DNA of 64,000 bases from NCBI RefSeq assembly GCF_014284175.1, contig NZ_JACOGA010000007.1, positions 124,001 through 188,000 of the forward strand, read 5' to 3'. The position numbers and the translations under genes are program-made. The stretch's first letter is position 1; the number at the start of each line of letters is the position of its first letter. Below, piece after piece: positions 11,301 to 18,349 of the stretch. Origin of the DNA: Affinundibacterium flavidum (GTDB lineage Bacteria > Pseudomonadota > Gammaproteobacteria > Burkholderiales > Burkholderiaceae_D). The notes beneath the pieces are model-generated. The model saw only the letters and a program-made list of their open reading frames with translations. It searched no databases and was not told the DNA's origin.

Positions 11301-11538
11301 TGCAATGGGATTCATCTTAATTGCGGTGCATTTGATGATATTAAATCTTATTTCGGCATTGATAATAAGTTACTTGGTGGATAAAGATGCGTATGGATGC
11401 TACGTTGGGTCATTTTCTTTAGGCCTTGGAATCGGCTTGTCGGGTGCCGCAATAACCACATTGATGTCAGCCATCATAGCTTTTTTTGGTTGGCTGGTGA
11501 TTGATGCACCTCCAGGTCTAAGTTGCTTGAAAGACTAA
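8326..11538 (+). CDS. Exported transglutaminase-fold protein with variable hydrophobic C-terminus (toxin-like)
   Basis: A 1070-residue protein with an AAGGGA ribosome-binding site and a long N-terminal signal (MLRHQKF...MTAAARA). Residues about 40-300 are helical and charged. Residues about 320-460 form a transglutaminase-like fold: LLIALYRAAGIPARYVYG, then EHVWVEAYV (His423) and PMDASYK (Asp450). The catalytic Cys position in the G-N-C motif is Ala351 (RGNAFD), so it is probably inactive as a peptidase or acyltransferase. Residues about 700-945 form a second conserved part, ending at a junction motif DPDSGAGAYKIAGGGNGG (residue 959). The last 111 residues are Gly-rich and hydrophobic with several membrane segments, a DxDxxGC motif and a Cys near the end. 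A small membrane-protein gene starts 2 bases after the stop. Two truncated copies with different tails follow. I infer a polymorphic-toxin-like effector; a membrane-anchored surface protein is the alternative. Confidence 0.75.
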   Translation: MLRHQKFQKIVSSVVIMSFSCMLSYPMTAAARAHDIAEKAGLLNQEKDEGVLGNAQRYLAKIGGEKQTSRTIALTSEERMSQLLSEIHETLKATNPEAARPLSASTPSLNKAQLARSTMPALSDNAINQHVNGLRSKRTQINALAGDIAQSFKDTEQHLKNAKLPKEILARHTAAVALYQSRQAQFNQLMDKLEQADNPAQNKNKSSERQTALTNLSNFMAQHQNAKPHQYTDPNKLPFGSPSNKVRKPHDTKEQFQAGLFQAKKDKGMPTSAIPNSLTLAQAAPPALPAAQDTAETEDIQLTPAVKAQALALNNNPVQIYNWVRNNIAFIPSYGSIQGSELTLQNKRGNAFDTASLLIALYRAAGIPARYVYGTIEVPADKLMNWVGGVTKIDAAQSLLGQGGIPNVGVITGGKINTIRMEHVWVEAYVDYTPSRGAMNRTPNTWIPMDASYKQYTFTQGMDIKGKVPLNSQDLLTQIQQGATVNEAGGYVQNLNQSNLQTQLAAYQTQVKTYIDSQKANATVGDVLGTQTIKTENHRTLMGSLPYRIVTTANSFQILPENLRWKFKTNLYAADGISTGDEAMIELKQSTAKLAGKKITLSFIPATKADQDLINSYLPKAHADGSPIQPSELPTSLPGYLLNMKAEFRVDGQVIATTAGSFTMGSTLKQQNQYFNPGTGTWEGGDDNDITVGEYNAIGLDLQGMGTQQLKDLQDRMAATKAKLEQFQLNPSDPTRINGLTKEDLTGDIVQSGILSYFTQVDTSDVLIARQSGNIVSYRLPSYGRFLLSADTQYWFGVARNVSFSSVEMDVDYLMMHNEVKNADQSVRVSYIRQAGTAASAAEHQVPELIFKDPNLPASNPAQPQAVSAVKALAQAASQGQKIYTLNLKNQTLHDGIVQSLQIDSQVKSEIANALATGKEVVVHEKDVTVGGWVGSGYTILDPDSGAGAYKIAGGGNGGKLTATILGILQGVLTGLALTALIASITGGLALGAMGFILIAVHLMILNLISALIISYLVDKDAYGCYVGSFSLGLGIGLSGAAITTLMSAIIAFFGWLVIDAPPGLSCLKD

Positions 11539-11540
11539 TC

Positions 11541-11783
11541 ATGGAAATTCATATTTTTATTTGGTATTTGGGTTTCGCAACAGGGCTATTACATTTGCTG
11601 ATTTGCCACCGTTTTAATGTTAGACCAAATATTGCGCTTATTTATATTCCTGGTATATCTTGGTTGCTCAATCAATTTATTCCAGATCATCAAGCATCAA
11701 TTTTGGAAATTTGTGCCTGGATTTTAGCGAGTATTACAATGGTGTTTTTTGTGTGTTATTTACTTAGGAAAAAAGACAGCTAA
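11541..11783 (+). CDS. Small membrane protein behind tail 1, candidate immunity protein
   Basis: An 80-residue protein with three predicted membrane segments (IFIWYLGFATGLLHLLI, IALIYIPGISWLLNQFI and the ILASITMVFFVCYLL region) and a short basic C-terminus. The ATG at 11541 lies 2 bases after the stop of the transglutaminase-fold gene, which suggests translational coupling; an upstream in-frame start at 11523 would overlap that gene and is less likely. No family was recognised. Its position right behind the variable hydrophobic tail is where an immunity protein would be expected in a polymorphic toxin locus, and membrane immunity proteins are known for pore-forming bacteriocins. The immunity role is inference. 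Confidence 0.65.
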   Translation: MEIHIFIWYLGFATGLLHLLICHRFNVRPNIALIYIPGISWLLNQFIPDHQASILEICAWILASITMVFFVCYLLRKKDS

Positions 11784-13957
11784 TAAGACGTCCACATAAA
11801 AACTGGGTCGGGAGCTTACTTGATTACGGTGGGCAATGGTGTGATAACTGGGGTCGGATTAAATTATGGGAGAACTACGGCACCATTGAAGTCCCCGCTG
11901 ACAAGCTCATGAACTGGGTCGGCGGTGTCACCAAAATCGATGCAGCACAGAGTCTATTAGGCCAAGGCGGCATTCCCAATGTGGGAGTTATCACAGGCGG
12001 TAAAATGAACACCATCCGTATGGAACACGTCTGGGTAGAAGCCTATGTTGACTACACCCCAAGTCGTGGCGCGATCAATAAGACACCGAATACCTGGATA
12101 CCCATGGATGCCAGCTATAAGCAATACACCTTCACGCAAGGCATGGACATCAAAGGCAAGGTCCCGCTCAACAGCCAAGACCTGCTCACCCAAATCCAGC
12201 AAGGTGCCACCGTCAATGAAGCAGGCGGCTACGTACAAAACCTCAATCAAAGCAATCTGCAAACACAGCTAGCAGCTTACCAAACGCAAGTCAAAACCTA
12301 CATCGACAGCCAAAAAGCCAATGCCACAGTAGGCGATGTCTTAGGCACGCAAACGATTAAAACAGAAAACCACCGCACCCTCATGGGTAGCCTGCCCTAC
12401 CGCATCGTCACCACCGCCAACAGCTTCCAGATCCTGCCAGAGAATCTACGCTGGAAATTCAAAACCAATCTCTACGCAGCGGACGGCATTAGCACCGGTG
12501 ACGAAGCGATGATAGAACTCAAGCAAAGCACGGCCAAACTCGCAGGTAAAAAAATCACCTTGAGCTTCATCCCAGCGACCAAAGCAGACCAAGATCTGAT
12601 TAACAGCTATCTACCGAAGGCGCATGCAGATGGCTCGCCAATTCAGCCTAGCGAATTACCAACGTCCTTACCCGGCTACCTGCTGAACATGAAGGCCGAA
12701 TTCAGAGTCGATGGCCAAGTCGTCGCCACCACCGCGAGCAGTTTTACGATGGGCAGTACGGTCAAACAACAAAACCAATACTTCAACCCCGGTACAGCCA
12801 CATGGGAAGGTGGCGATGACAATGACATCACGGTGGGGGAATACAATGCGATTGGTTTGGATTTGCAGGGGATGTCAGCATCACAACTGCAAGCGCTCAA
12901 AGATAGAATGGAATCGACCAAGACCAAGCTCGCCCAGTTTCAACAAAACCCAAGTGACACCAGCCCCATCCAGAATCTCACTAAAGAGAACCTCATAGGT
13001 GATTTCGTGCAAATCGGCATACTGGGCTATTTCGCCAAGGTCGATAGCAACGACGTTTTTATTGCCAGAACTGCAGGCAACATCACCACCTACCGGCTTC
13101 CTAGCTATGGCCGCTTTTTCACAGCAGCCCAGCCGCGTTATTTCTTTGGTGTTGTGAGAAGTGTTTCTTTTCCCGGTGTGGCGATGGATGTGGATTACTT
13201 GATGCAACACAGCGAAGCGAAAGATGCCAATCGCAATGCCCGCACAGGTTTCATGCGACAAGTTGGCGCAGCGGGGTCACTTGCAGAAAACCAGATACCC
13301 GAAGCGATGTTCAAGAGCCCCAACGTTGCCGATAATGACCCTAGCCAACCGCAAGGTGTCTCAGCAGTCAAGGCACTGGCTATAGCTGCAATGCAAGGAC
13401 AGAAGATTTATACGTTTAATCAAACCAATCAAACACAGCACGCTAGCATCCTACAAAGCTTGCTGATAGATGCCGACACCAAAACCGAGATTGCCAATGC
13501 CTTGGCAGCGGGGAAGGAAGTGACGGTGCATGAGAAAGAGATCAGCGTGAATGGCTGGGCGGGATGTGGCTATACCTTGATTGATCCTGAGACGGGGGCG
13601 GGGGCTTATAAGATTGCGGGGGGAACGAATGGGGGATACTTTATGTTCATGGGTATAATAAACGGTGCTGGACTTCCGCTTGGATTTGCTTTGTTGGTCT
13701 TGTCAGTATTGACAGGATCGGGCGCTGCAGTTTTTTTCGGAATCATCATTGCGGTATTCGCGCTAACACAGATTCTGTTGAATATTTTACTAGCGGAAAC
13801 GCAGTTATCAGACGATGACCGGGGATGTTTTAATTCGGGACTAATGTATGGCTTTGGTGCTGTTGCAGGCGCTATGGGATTAAGTGGAATTCTTGCCCAA
13901 CTTATTCAAGCGCTTGGACTTGTGATCGCAACAAATACCGCTCAGTCTTGTAATTGA
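11768..13957 (+). pseudogene. Orphan cassette 2: 5'-truncated copy of the transglutaminase-fold gene with a different tail
   Basis: From about 11876 to 12874 the DNA matches 9442-10440 base for base except for scattered changes; over the 322 codons from 11909 I count seven amino-acid differences. It then diverges to a homologous but clearly different section (to about codon 576) and ends, after the junction motif DPETGAGAYKIAGGTNGG, in a new 106-residue hydrophobic tail with the same DDDRGC core and a Cys near the terminus. The signal peptide, the N-terminal 370 residues and the catalytic region up to RYV are missing. The frame is open back to 11768 and reads an unrelated segment (NWVGSLLDYGGQWCDNWG) before the junction, perhaps the relic of another tail. 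The first ATG (11909) has no ribosome-binding site. Probably a silent donor cassette rather than an expressed gene. Confidence 0.75.
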
Positions 13958-14027
13958 GTGTTTGGTTGGATTTGAGATTCTCTTTATTCATAAGAAACGA
14001 AATTAACGCAGACTGAGGGAGACTGTA

Positions 14028-14375
14028 ATGATCGTGATTTGGTTATATTCGTCCATTGTAGTTCTTTGTTTGGGTTTGGTTCCTTCTTTGCTGCCAAAAA
14101 TTTTTGGTGGGATATCGAAGAAATATAGAGACTATTACTCGAGGCTATTTTTATTTGTTTCTACGATTGGTTTGCTAAAAATGGCATTCGGTTTGTCTCT
14201 GGATGTATTTGGTTATTTGCTGTGGGGGACGGTTGTATTTTGTATCGGATTGACTTGGCGAGAGTCGAGAGGTTGTAGTCCTTTAAAGTGGATAGCTTGG
14301 CTGCAGATAACATTCGGTGTGATTGCGAATATTTCTTATTTCTCTAAGAGTACGTTTGCATTTTTGGCGCATTAA
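14028..14375 (+). CDS. Small membrane protein behind tail 2, candidate immunity protein
   Basis: A 115-residue protein with three to four predicted membrane segments (IVIWLYSSIVVLCLGLVPSL at the start, LFLFVSTIGLLKMAFGL, LLWGTVVFCIGL, and a last one near IAWLQITFGVIA). A good ribosome-binding site (GAGGGAGA) lies 6 bases before the ATG. It begins 70 bases after the stop of orphan cassette 2, so it takes the same place relative to tail 2 as the 80-residue protein does to tail 1, yet the two share no obvious sequence. That is the pattern expected of cognate immunity proteins of diversified toxins. No family was recognised and the function is inferred from position only. Confidence 0.65.
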   Translation: MIVIWLYSSIVVLCLGLVPSLLPKIFGGISKKYRDYYSRLFLFVSTIGLLKMAFGLSLDVFGYLLWGTVVFCIGLTWRESRGCSPLKWIAWLQITFGVIANISYFSKSTFAFLAH

Positions 14376-14464
14376 AAAGCTAGAGGGGGCGCGCGATTCA
14401 GACCACCCCTTGCGCGCAACGCTCTAAGGAAAAAATGTCAGGCTACGCCCGATTCCAAGCTCTA

Positions 14465-14872
14465 CAACGCCTTTGATACGGCTAGCTTACTGATTGCCCT
14501 TTACCGCGCAGCAGGCATCCCCGCCAGATACGTTTACGGCACCATTGAAGTCCCCGCCGATAAGCTCATGAACTGGGTCGGTGGCGTCACCAAAATCGAT
14601 GCAGCACAAAGTTTGTTAGGCCAAGGTGGCATTCCCAATGTGGGAGTCATCACAGGCGGTAAAATTAACACGATCCGTATGGAACACGTCTGGGTAGAAG
14701 CTTATGTTGACTACACCACAAGTCGTGGCGAGATCAATAAGATACCGAATACCTGGATACCCATGGATGCCAGCTATAAGCAATACATCTTCACGCAAGG
14801 TATGGTGTTGGCGCGCACCCAAATGTGCTGAGTACCACGCAAATACAAACTTGTCTCAATGGAGTGCCTTAA
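14465..14872 (+). pseudogene. Orphan cassette 3: transglutaminase-core fragment fused out of frame to a tail end
   Basis: Positions 14465-14805 (341 bp) match 9372-9712 and encode the core from NAFDTASLL to the KQYIFTQGM segment, with His and Asp positions kept. The homology stops abruptly. In the core frame the protein ends after nine more residues, at 14831. In another frame the DNA right after the junction reads GVGAHPNVLSTTQIQTCLNGVP and stops at 14872. That short end carries a Cys a few residues before the stop, as in tails 1 and 2 (SCLKD, QSCN), and its stop codon abuts the ATG of the next membrane-protein gene. I read it as the remaining 3' end of a third tail joined to a core fragment by deletion. 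No ribosome-binding site precedes the internal ATG at 14568. Confidence 0.7.
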
Positions 14873-15289
14873 ATGATTGAAATGAATCAGTATTTAGCCG
14901 TTATGGTGATTGGACTTGGATTCTCTAATTTTTTTAGAGTAACGCAGTTTGGTGAAAGTACCGCTATTGTTCCACGCCATTGGCATTTTTCAACTAATTT
15001 TTCTGGATGTAATTTTTCAATCTCAACCCTCACTATTCTGATTTTTGGGATGTTTTTTAGCGGTGCTTTTGATTTAATATTTTGTGCAATCTCACTTGTC
15101 GTTGAAGGACTCAATTTTAAGTGGCGGGATTTTCGTTCTTCGGCCTATGCAGTATTCGTTGGTGTAACTACATTGCTATTTAGGTTCTGGCATCCAAGTA
15201 CAATAATTTTGATTCTGGTTTCAGCTTGTCTTGGATTGGGAATTGTTTTGTTTGTTCGGTGGATGTTTGGGAGAAAAATTACTGCCTAA
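14873..15289 (+). CDS. Small membrane protein behind tail 3, candidate immunity protein
   Basis: A 138-residue protein with four predicted membrane segments (YLAVMVIGLGFSNFF, ISTLTILIFGMFFSGAF with a following segment, the AYAVFVGVTTLLFRF region and ILILVSACLGLGIVLFV) and a basic C-terminus. The ATG directly follows the stop of the tail relic, and a GGAG lies 9 bases upstream inside that relic, so it was built to be co-translated with a tail-encoding gene. The DNA is AT-richer than the transglutaminase core. No family was recognised. Its role as an immunity protein is inferred from position, as for the two earlier members. Confidence 0.65.
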   Translation: MIEMNQYLAVMVIGLGFSNFFRVTQFGESTAIVPRHWHFSTNFSGCNFSISTLTILIFGMFFSGAFDLIFCAISLVVEGLNFKWRDFRSSAYAVFVGVTTLLFRFWHPSTIILILVSACLGLGIVLFVRWMFGRKITA

Positions 15290-15487
15290 TAGTAGCCTTT
15301 CGCTCTAGATGATCCAGGACCATTGACTTGTTTTGGAGTAAGGGTGAAATCGAAAATCTAGCTTAGGGTGCATTTGAGATTGTAGTCGCTGCGCTAACGA
15401 AATCAATTTGGATGGTGCTTTATGCATGGATTTTAGGCTCCATCTGAAACATGTATATTTCATCTTTAGACGGAGTGAATCGGGATT

Positions 15488-15739
15488 ATGAATATGCGTG
15501 ATTATTTATTGATGATGTTATTCGTGCTGCCAGCTATTGTGATAGCGGTAAAATCTAAATCTGGCTGTAATGCTGGCTTTTATGTTTTTTATCTTTGGAT
15601 GGCTGGAGCGTGTATTTATAGTTTATTGGGGTTGCTACATTTTGTCTTTGGGATAGCCATTTTTGCTTTGATTGCCTTTGTCTTCCGAGAGAAACTTGAG
15701 ATAAATAAATGGTTGTCGAAAAAAATAGGTGGAAATTGA
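15488..15739 (+). CDS. Small two- to three-helix membrane protein
   Basis: An 83-residue protein with membrane segments at about 5-21 (LLMMLFVLPAIVIAV) and 32-65 (Tyr/Phe/Leu-rich) and a basic C-terminal end. A GGAG lies about 14 bases before the start, a weak-to-fair ribosome-binding site. It is preceded by about 200 bases without a convincing gene. It fits the run of unrelated small membrane proteins behind the cassettes, where the matching tail has been lost. No family was recognised. Confidence 0.55.
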   Translation: MNMRDYLLMMLFVLPAIVIAVKSKSGCNAGFYVFYLWMAGACIYSLLGLLHFVFGIAIFALIAFVFREKLEINKWLSKKIGGN

Positions 15740-15767
15740 AAAGTAGTAATGGAATAACTTGATTTTC

Positions 15768-15891
15768 AGTAATATTTATTAAAACCAATGCTTGTAGACG
15801 AAAATTTAGACTTAATCCTGATCTCGATTTGGAATGTTTTGAATCATACAGGTTCGACCCAGATGAGCTGGATGAGTTTAAGTTGCGATGA
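15768..15891 (+). pseudogene. Possible C-terminal relic of a soluble protein
   Basis: The 254 bases between two membrane-protein genes contain a short open stretch with no start codon that ends in an acidic peptide (NPDLDLECFESY, then RFDPDELDEFKLR) and a stop at 15891. The composition is protein-like and unlike the neighbouring hydrophobic genes. It could be the end of a lost gene from an earlier cassette. The support is weak, resting only on composition and the open frame. Confidence 0.3.
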
Positions 15892-15993
15892 AATTTGTTG
15901 TTAAATCATAAAATAAAATGAAATTGACAGCCGCGCTGCAAGTAGCCGTAAGTAGTCATCGCCTTTTGTATTTACACAGCTGGCGGCGGATAT

Positions 15994-16170
15994 ATGGAAG
16001 CTAGGGAAATACTATTCGTCATTTCAGCAATCTTGGCGATACTCTGTCATGGAATAGTTTTTCTTAAACATAAGAAATTTTCTGTAAGATCGATAGCAAT
16101 ATTAATTTCGATCGGATTTTTCTTCGCATTTATGTCGGGCATTTTTGGTCTTTTTTTTCGAAGCAATTAA
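15994..16170 (+). CDS. 58-residue two-helix membrane protein
   Basis: A short gene starting with ATG at 15994 behind GGCGGCGGA and ending at TAA 16168-16170. The product has two predicted membrane segments (ILFVISAILAILCHGIVFL and SIAILISIGFFFAFMSG) joined by a basic loop (KHKKFSVR). Its size is easily missed by a length cut-off. It lies within the series of small membrane proteins, with 254 bases before it and about 100 after it. No family was recognised. Expression is plausible from the ribosome-binding site and the uninterrupted frame but is not proven. Confidence 0.45.
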   Translation: MEAREILFVISAILAILCHGIVFLKHKKFSVRSIAILISIGFFFAFMSGIFGLFFRSN

Positions 16171-16268
16171 TGCGAAGACATACAATCCTTGGGTCATCTT
16201 GGGCAATGTGGATTTGAGATCGGCGAGGCGATTGGCTCTATTCTATGGATCGTATGAAGGAGGGGCAA

Positions 16269-16667
16269 ATGAATTTAAATTTGTATTTCATACTCCTTCT
16301 TAGCCATGGTTTTGGAGCCGAATTATTGCGATTTTTATTTAAACTATCAAATAATGACACCGTCCAAACATGGCGATGGCGATATATTATTTTTGGATTA
16401 CTTTTTCTGTTGCCTTATTTAATTCGGGGAGAGTTTGGTTACGTTATATCCCCGCAAATTTTAATTGTTGTAGCAGCTCTTTGTATTCTTTTGATTGGTT
16501 TGTTGATAGAACGCCATAGATATTGGTTATTCACAGCATGTGCCTTGATTATAGACACGGTCGCAAGTGTTTTCTTACTCAGTTATTTAGGTTTGATTGG
16601 AGTTCTCCTATTTGGATTGTCTATCCAATGTGTCGTCTGCTTTATTGCCAGACGCACTAACCCTTAG
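16269..16667 (+). CDS. Small multi-helix membrane protein
   Basis: A 132-residue protein. The start at 16269 was chosen because a very strong GAAGGAGGGG site lies just before it; an in-frame ATG at 16245 would leave that site inside the gene. There are four predicted membrane segments (LYFILLLSHGFGAELL, YIIFGLLFLLPYLI, ILIVVAALCILLIGLLI, and the last about 40 residues) and an RRTNP end. No family was recognised. It is another member of the run of unrelated membrane proteins, and the strong ribosome-binding site argues that it is or was expressed. Confidence 0.6.
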   Translation: MNLNLYFILLLSHGFGAELLRFLFKLSNNDTVQTWRWRYIIFGLLFLLPYLIRGEFGYVISPQILIVVAALCILLIGLLIERHRYWLFTACALIIDTVASVFLLSYLGLIGVLLFGLSIQCVVCFIARRTNP

Positions 16668-16693
16668 TCGGTGCAGAAGCCGTTTGAGGGGAT

Positions 16694-16873
16694 ATGGACA
16701 AAATATTCAAATGGTACTTGTATGTACTCATAGTGTGGATGCTGATTTGGTTAAACTCTGCTATGTTTAGATCAAAAAATACAGAGAGTGTTCGTAAGGG
16801 ATTTTGGTTAGCTTTAACAATCTTTTTTGCAGTTTTTTTGATTAATGCTGCTTGGCAGATGTGGAAAAATTGA
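16694..16873 (+). CDS. 59-residue two-helix membrane protein
   Basis: The ATG at 16694 sits behind GAGGGG, and the frame runs to TGA 16871-16873. The product has two membrane segments (YLYVLIVWMLIWL and WLALTIFFAVFLINAAW) separated by a polar basic stretch. It starts 26 bases after the preceding membrane-protein gene and may share its transcript. The gene is short enough to be dropped by most gene finders. No family was recognised; a clear ribosome-binding site and a hydrophobic pattern like its neighbours support it. Confidence 0.5.
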   Translation: MDKIFKWYLYVLIVWMLIWLNSAMFRSKNTESVRKGFWLALTIFFAVFLINAAWQMWKN

Positions 16874-16975
16874 AGATAGGATCCTTTGTTCGTTCGACGT
16901 CCTTCGACTTTATGATCTCATTAAGTATGTGGTCGATGTTCGCTTAATTTGCAAGCCAATAAGAGGATTCTGAAA

Positions 16976-17254
16976 ATGCATGAATTTTCAATTTGGGGAA
17001 TATTTGTATCCTCGATCTTATTTGCGGTTCTGACTGCCACCATCGTTTGGGTATGTACTGATCGCCCTTGCAATTGCTATAGGGTAGTTGCGTTAGGTAT
17101 GATGGGTGGAACGGTTGGAACGATCCAAGGACTGATATTGTTATCGTTATTGGCCGGCAATCAAGTTACTGAGACAGAATCGATCATTCCGGTGTTTTTA
17201 TTGTCGGCGCTATTCGCAGCAATACTGCAGTTTCGTTATGCGACAGATGTCTAG
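16976..17254 (+). CDS. Small three-helix membrane protein
   Basis: A 92-residue protein. The ATG at 16976 follows an AGAGG site; a TTG at 16949 in the same frame is the alternative start. Predicted membrane segments are IWGIFVSSILFAVLTATIVWV, VVALGMMGGTVGTIQGLILLSLL and IPVFLLSALFAAIL. Between the first two lies a Cys-containing loop (CTDRPCNC). No family was recognised. It is the last of the small membrane-protein series before the broken copy of the giant gene's 3' end. Confidence 0.55.
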   Translation: MHEFSIWGIFVSSILFAVLTATIVWVCTDRPCNCYRVVALGMMGGTVGTIQGLILLSLLAGNQVTETESIIPVFLLSALFAAILQFRYATDV

Positions 17255-17341
17255 TTATTAAAACTGAGCTATATATTTTTAAGCGATTTATCGTACTCTG
17301 TTACTACTGTTTTACTGATTACAGTCACAAGCTGACTTTTA

Positions 17342-17802
17342 AGCAAGATTAAAAACGAAGGTCAGGCGGCAGAACTACAATTGAGCCAAACCCTGCCATT
17401 GGGTGCGCAAATCATTGCCACAGAACCAGCCGCAGAAACTGTCGCCAATCAAGCTGGAACGACCGCCACTTGGCGTCTGAATTTGCTCGCCAATGTTGAG
17501 CAGGAATTTAAGCTAAGACTGCGAGCGCCAGACGCGCCGCGTAATGCCAGCATTGTGACAACGACCAGTGTCGTCAAAGACAAAGTCGCCTCGGTATTTA
17601 AAACCCAAAATTTTGACATCGTGGTCGAGAGCGCGGTTCAATTACTCACCCAATTGACTAGTCGCGTCACTGATCTGAGTTTGACTGCGCCAGAACAATT
17701 GGCAGCGCACGATCTTAGCGGAACTTAATCGCACAAAACTCACACAGGCGGCGACTCGTTTTGATGAAGCGTTGTGTCTCTTGCTAACAGTACAAAGCAG
17801 AA
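17342..17802 (+). pseudogene. Broken copy of the 3' end of the giant gene (direct repeat, copy B)
   Basis: This 461-bp segment repeats 6695-7148. It keeps the DUF11-like part (QTLPLGAQIIATEPAA...) with a 12-bp in-frame insertion, then loses 5 bp near 17709, which shifts the frame and stops it at 17728. The homology resumes in another frame to 17802. It lacks a start codon with a ribosome-binding site and cannot make the full protein. It marks the right edge of the cassette region and could recombine with copy A. Confidence 0.85.
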
Positions 17803-17887
17803 AATAGGTTGGAAAAACTAAAAAAAGAACATAACAAAAAGTGTACACCTTGAACAAGATTCGTGCTTTTAGATAAAAGGACATGAT

Positions 17888-18349
17888 ATGAAAAAAGATG
17901 GAAATATCCCTAGTAAAGAAGCATGGGGAGAAATACTGAAGGACGATCTGGATATGCAGGCCGCATACAATGACTTCTTTGGAAAGTCAAACCGCGATAT
18001 GCGGGAGGCCTACGCAAACTATTCGATTGAAATGGTGGATAGCTTACGTTGGATGCCGCCAGTTCCCTTTCGCTATTACATAAAAGGATTCGCAGAGTTT
18101 CTACTCAGTGATGGTCTGCATAAAATTGATGCGTCTGATGCGGCAAGTTCTTTTTTGAGACTGATTGAAGAAAAACTTCGAAAGCAATCGAATTTATTAG
18201 CGCCCATAATCGATGATGTTCTCCCAGTTGTGCGGCATCTCGCCGAAAATCAGGAGGCGTTCGAGGTAGACGTCGAAATCTATGGTGATTTCAAAGAGAA
18301 GAGGGAAACCATAGAAAGCTTATGTGCAGCCTACGACGCGCAACGTTGA
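17888..18349 (+). CDS. Conserved-looking hypothetical soluble protein, possible immunity-type protein
   Basis: A 153-residue soluble, acidic, mostly helical protein with an AAGGAC ribosome-binding site 7 bases before the ATG. A Trp/aromatic-rich centre (SLRWMPPVPFRYYIKGFAEFL) resembles the segment seen in small cytoplasmic proteins that often sit at toxin-immunity loci, but I cannot assign a family with certainty. It has no signal peptide or membrane segment. It lies alone between the broken repeat copy and a gene-poor stretch, so it may belong to the accessory region. An immunity function is only a guess. Confidence 0.6.
   Translation: MKKDGNIPSKEAWGEILKDDLDMQAAYNDFFGKSNRDMREAYANYSIEMVDSLRWMPPVPFRYYIKGFAEFLLSDGLHKIDASDAASSFLRLIEEKLRKQSNLLAPIIDDVLPVVRHLAENQEAFEVDVEIYGDFKEKRETIESLCAAYDAQR

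Noticed and set aside
11909..13957. Cassette 2 as a normal expressed 682-residue gene
   Set aside because: The ATG lies inside the conserved core, has no ribosome-binding site, and the product would lack the signal peptide and the first third of the protein.
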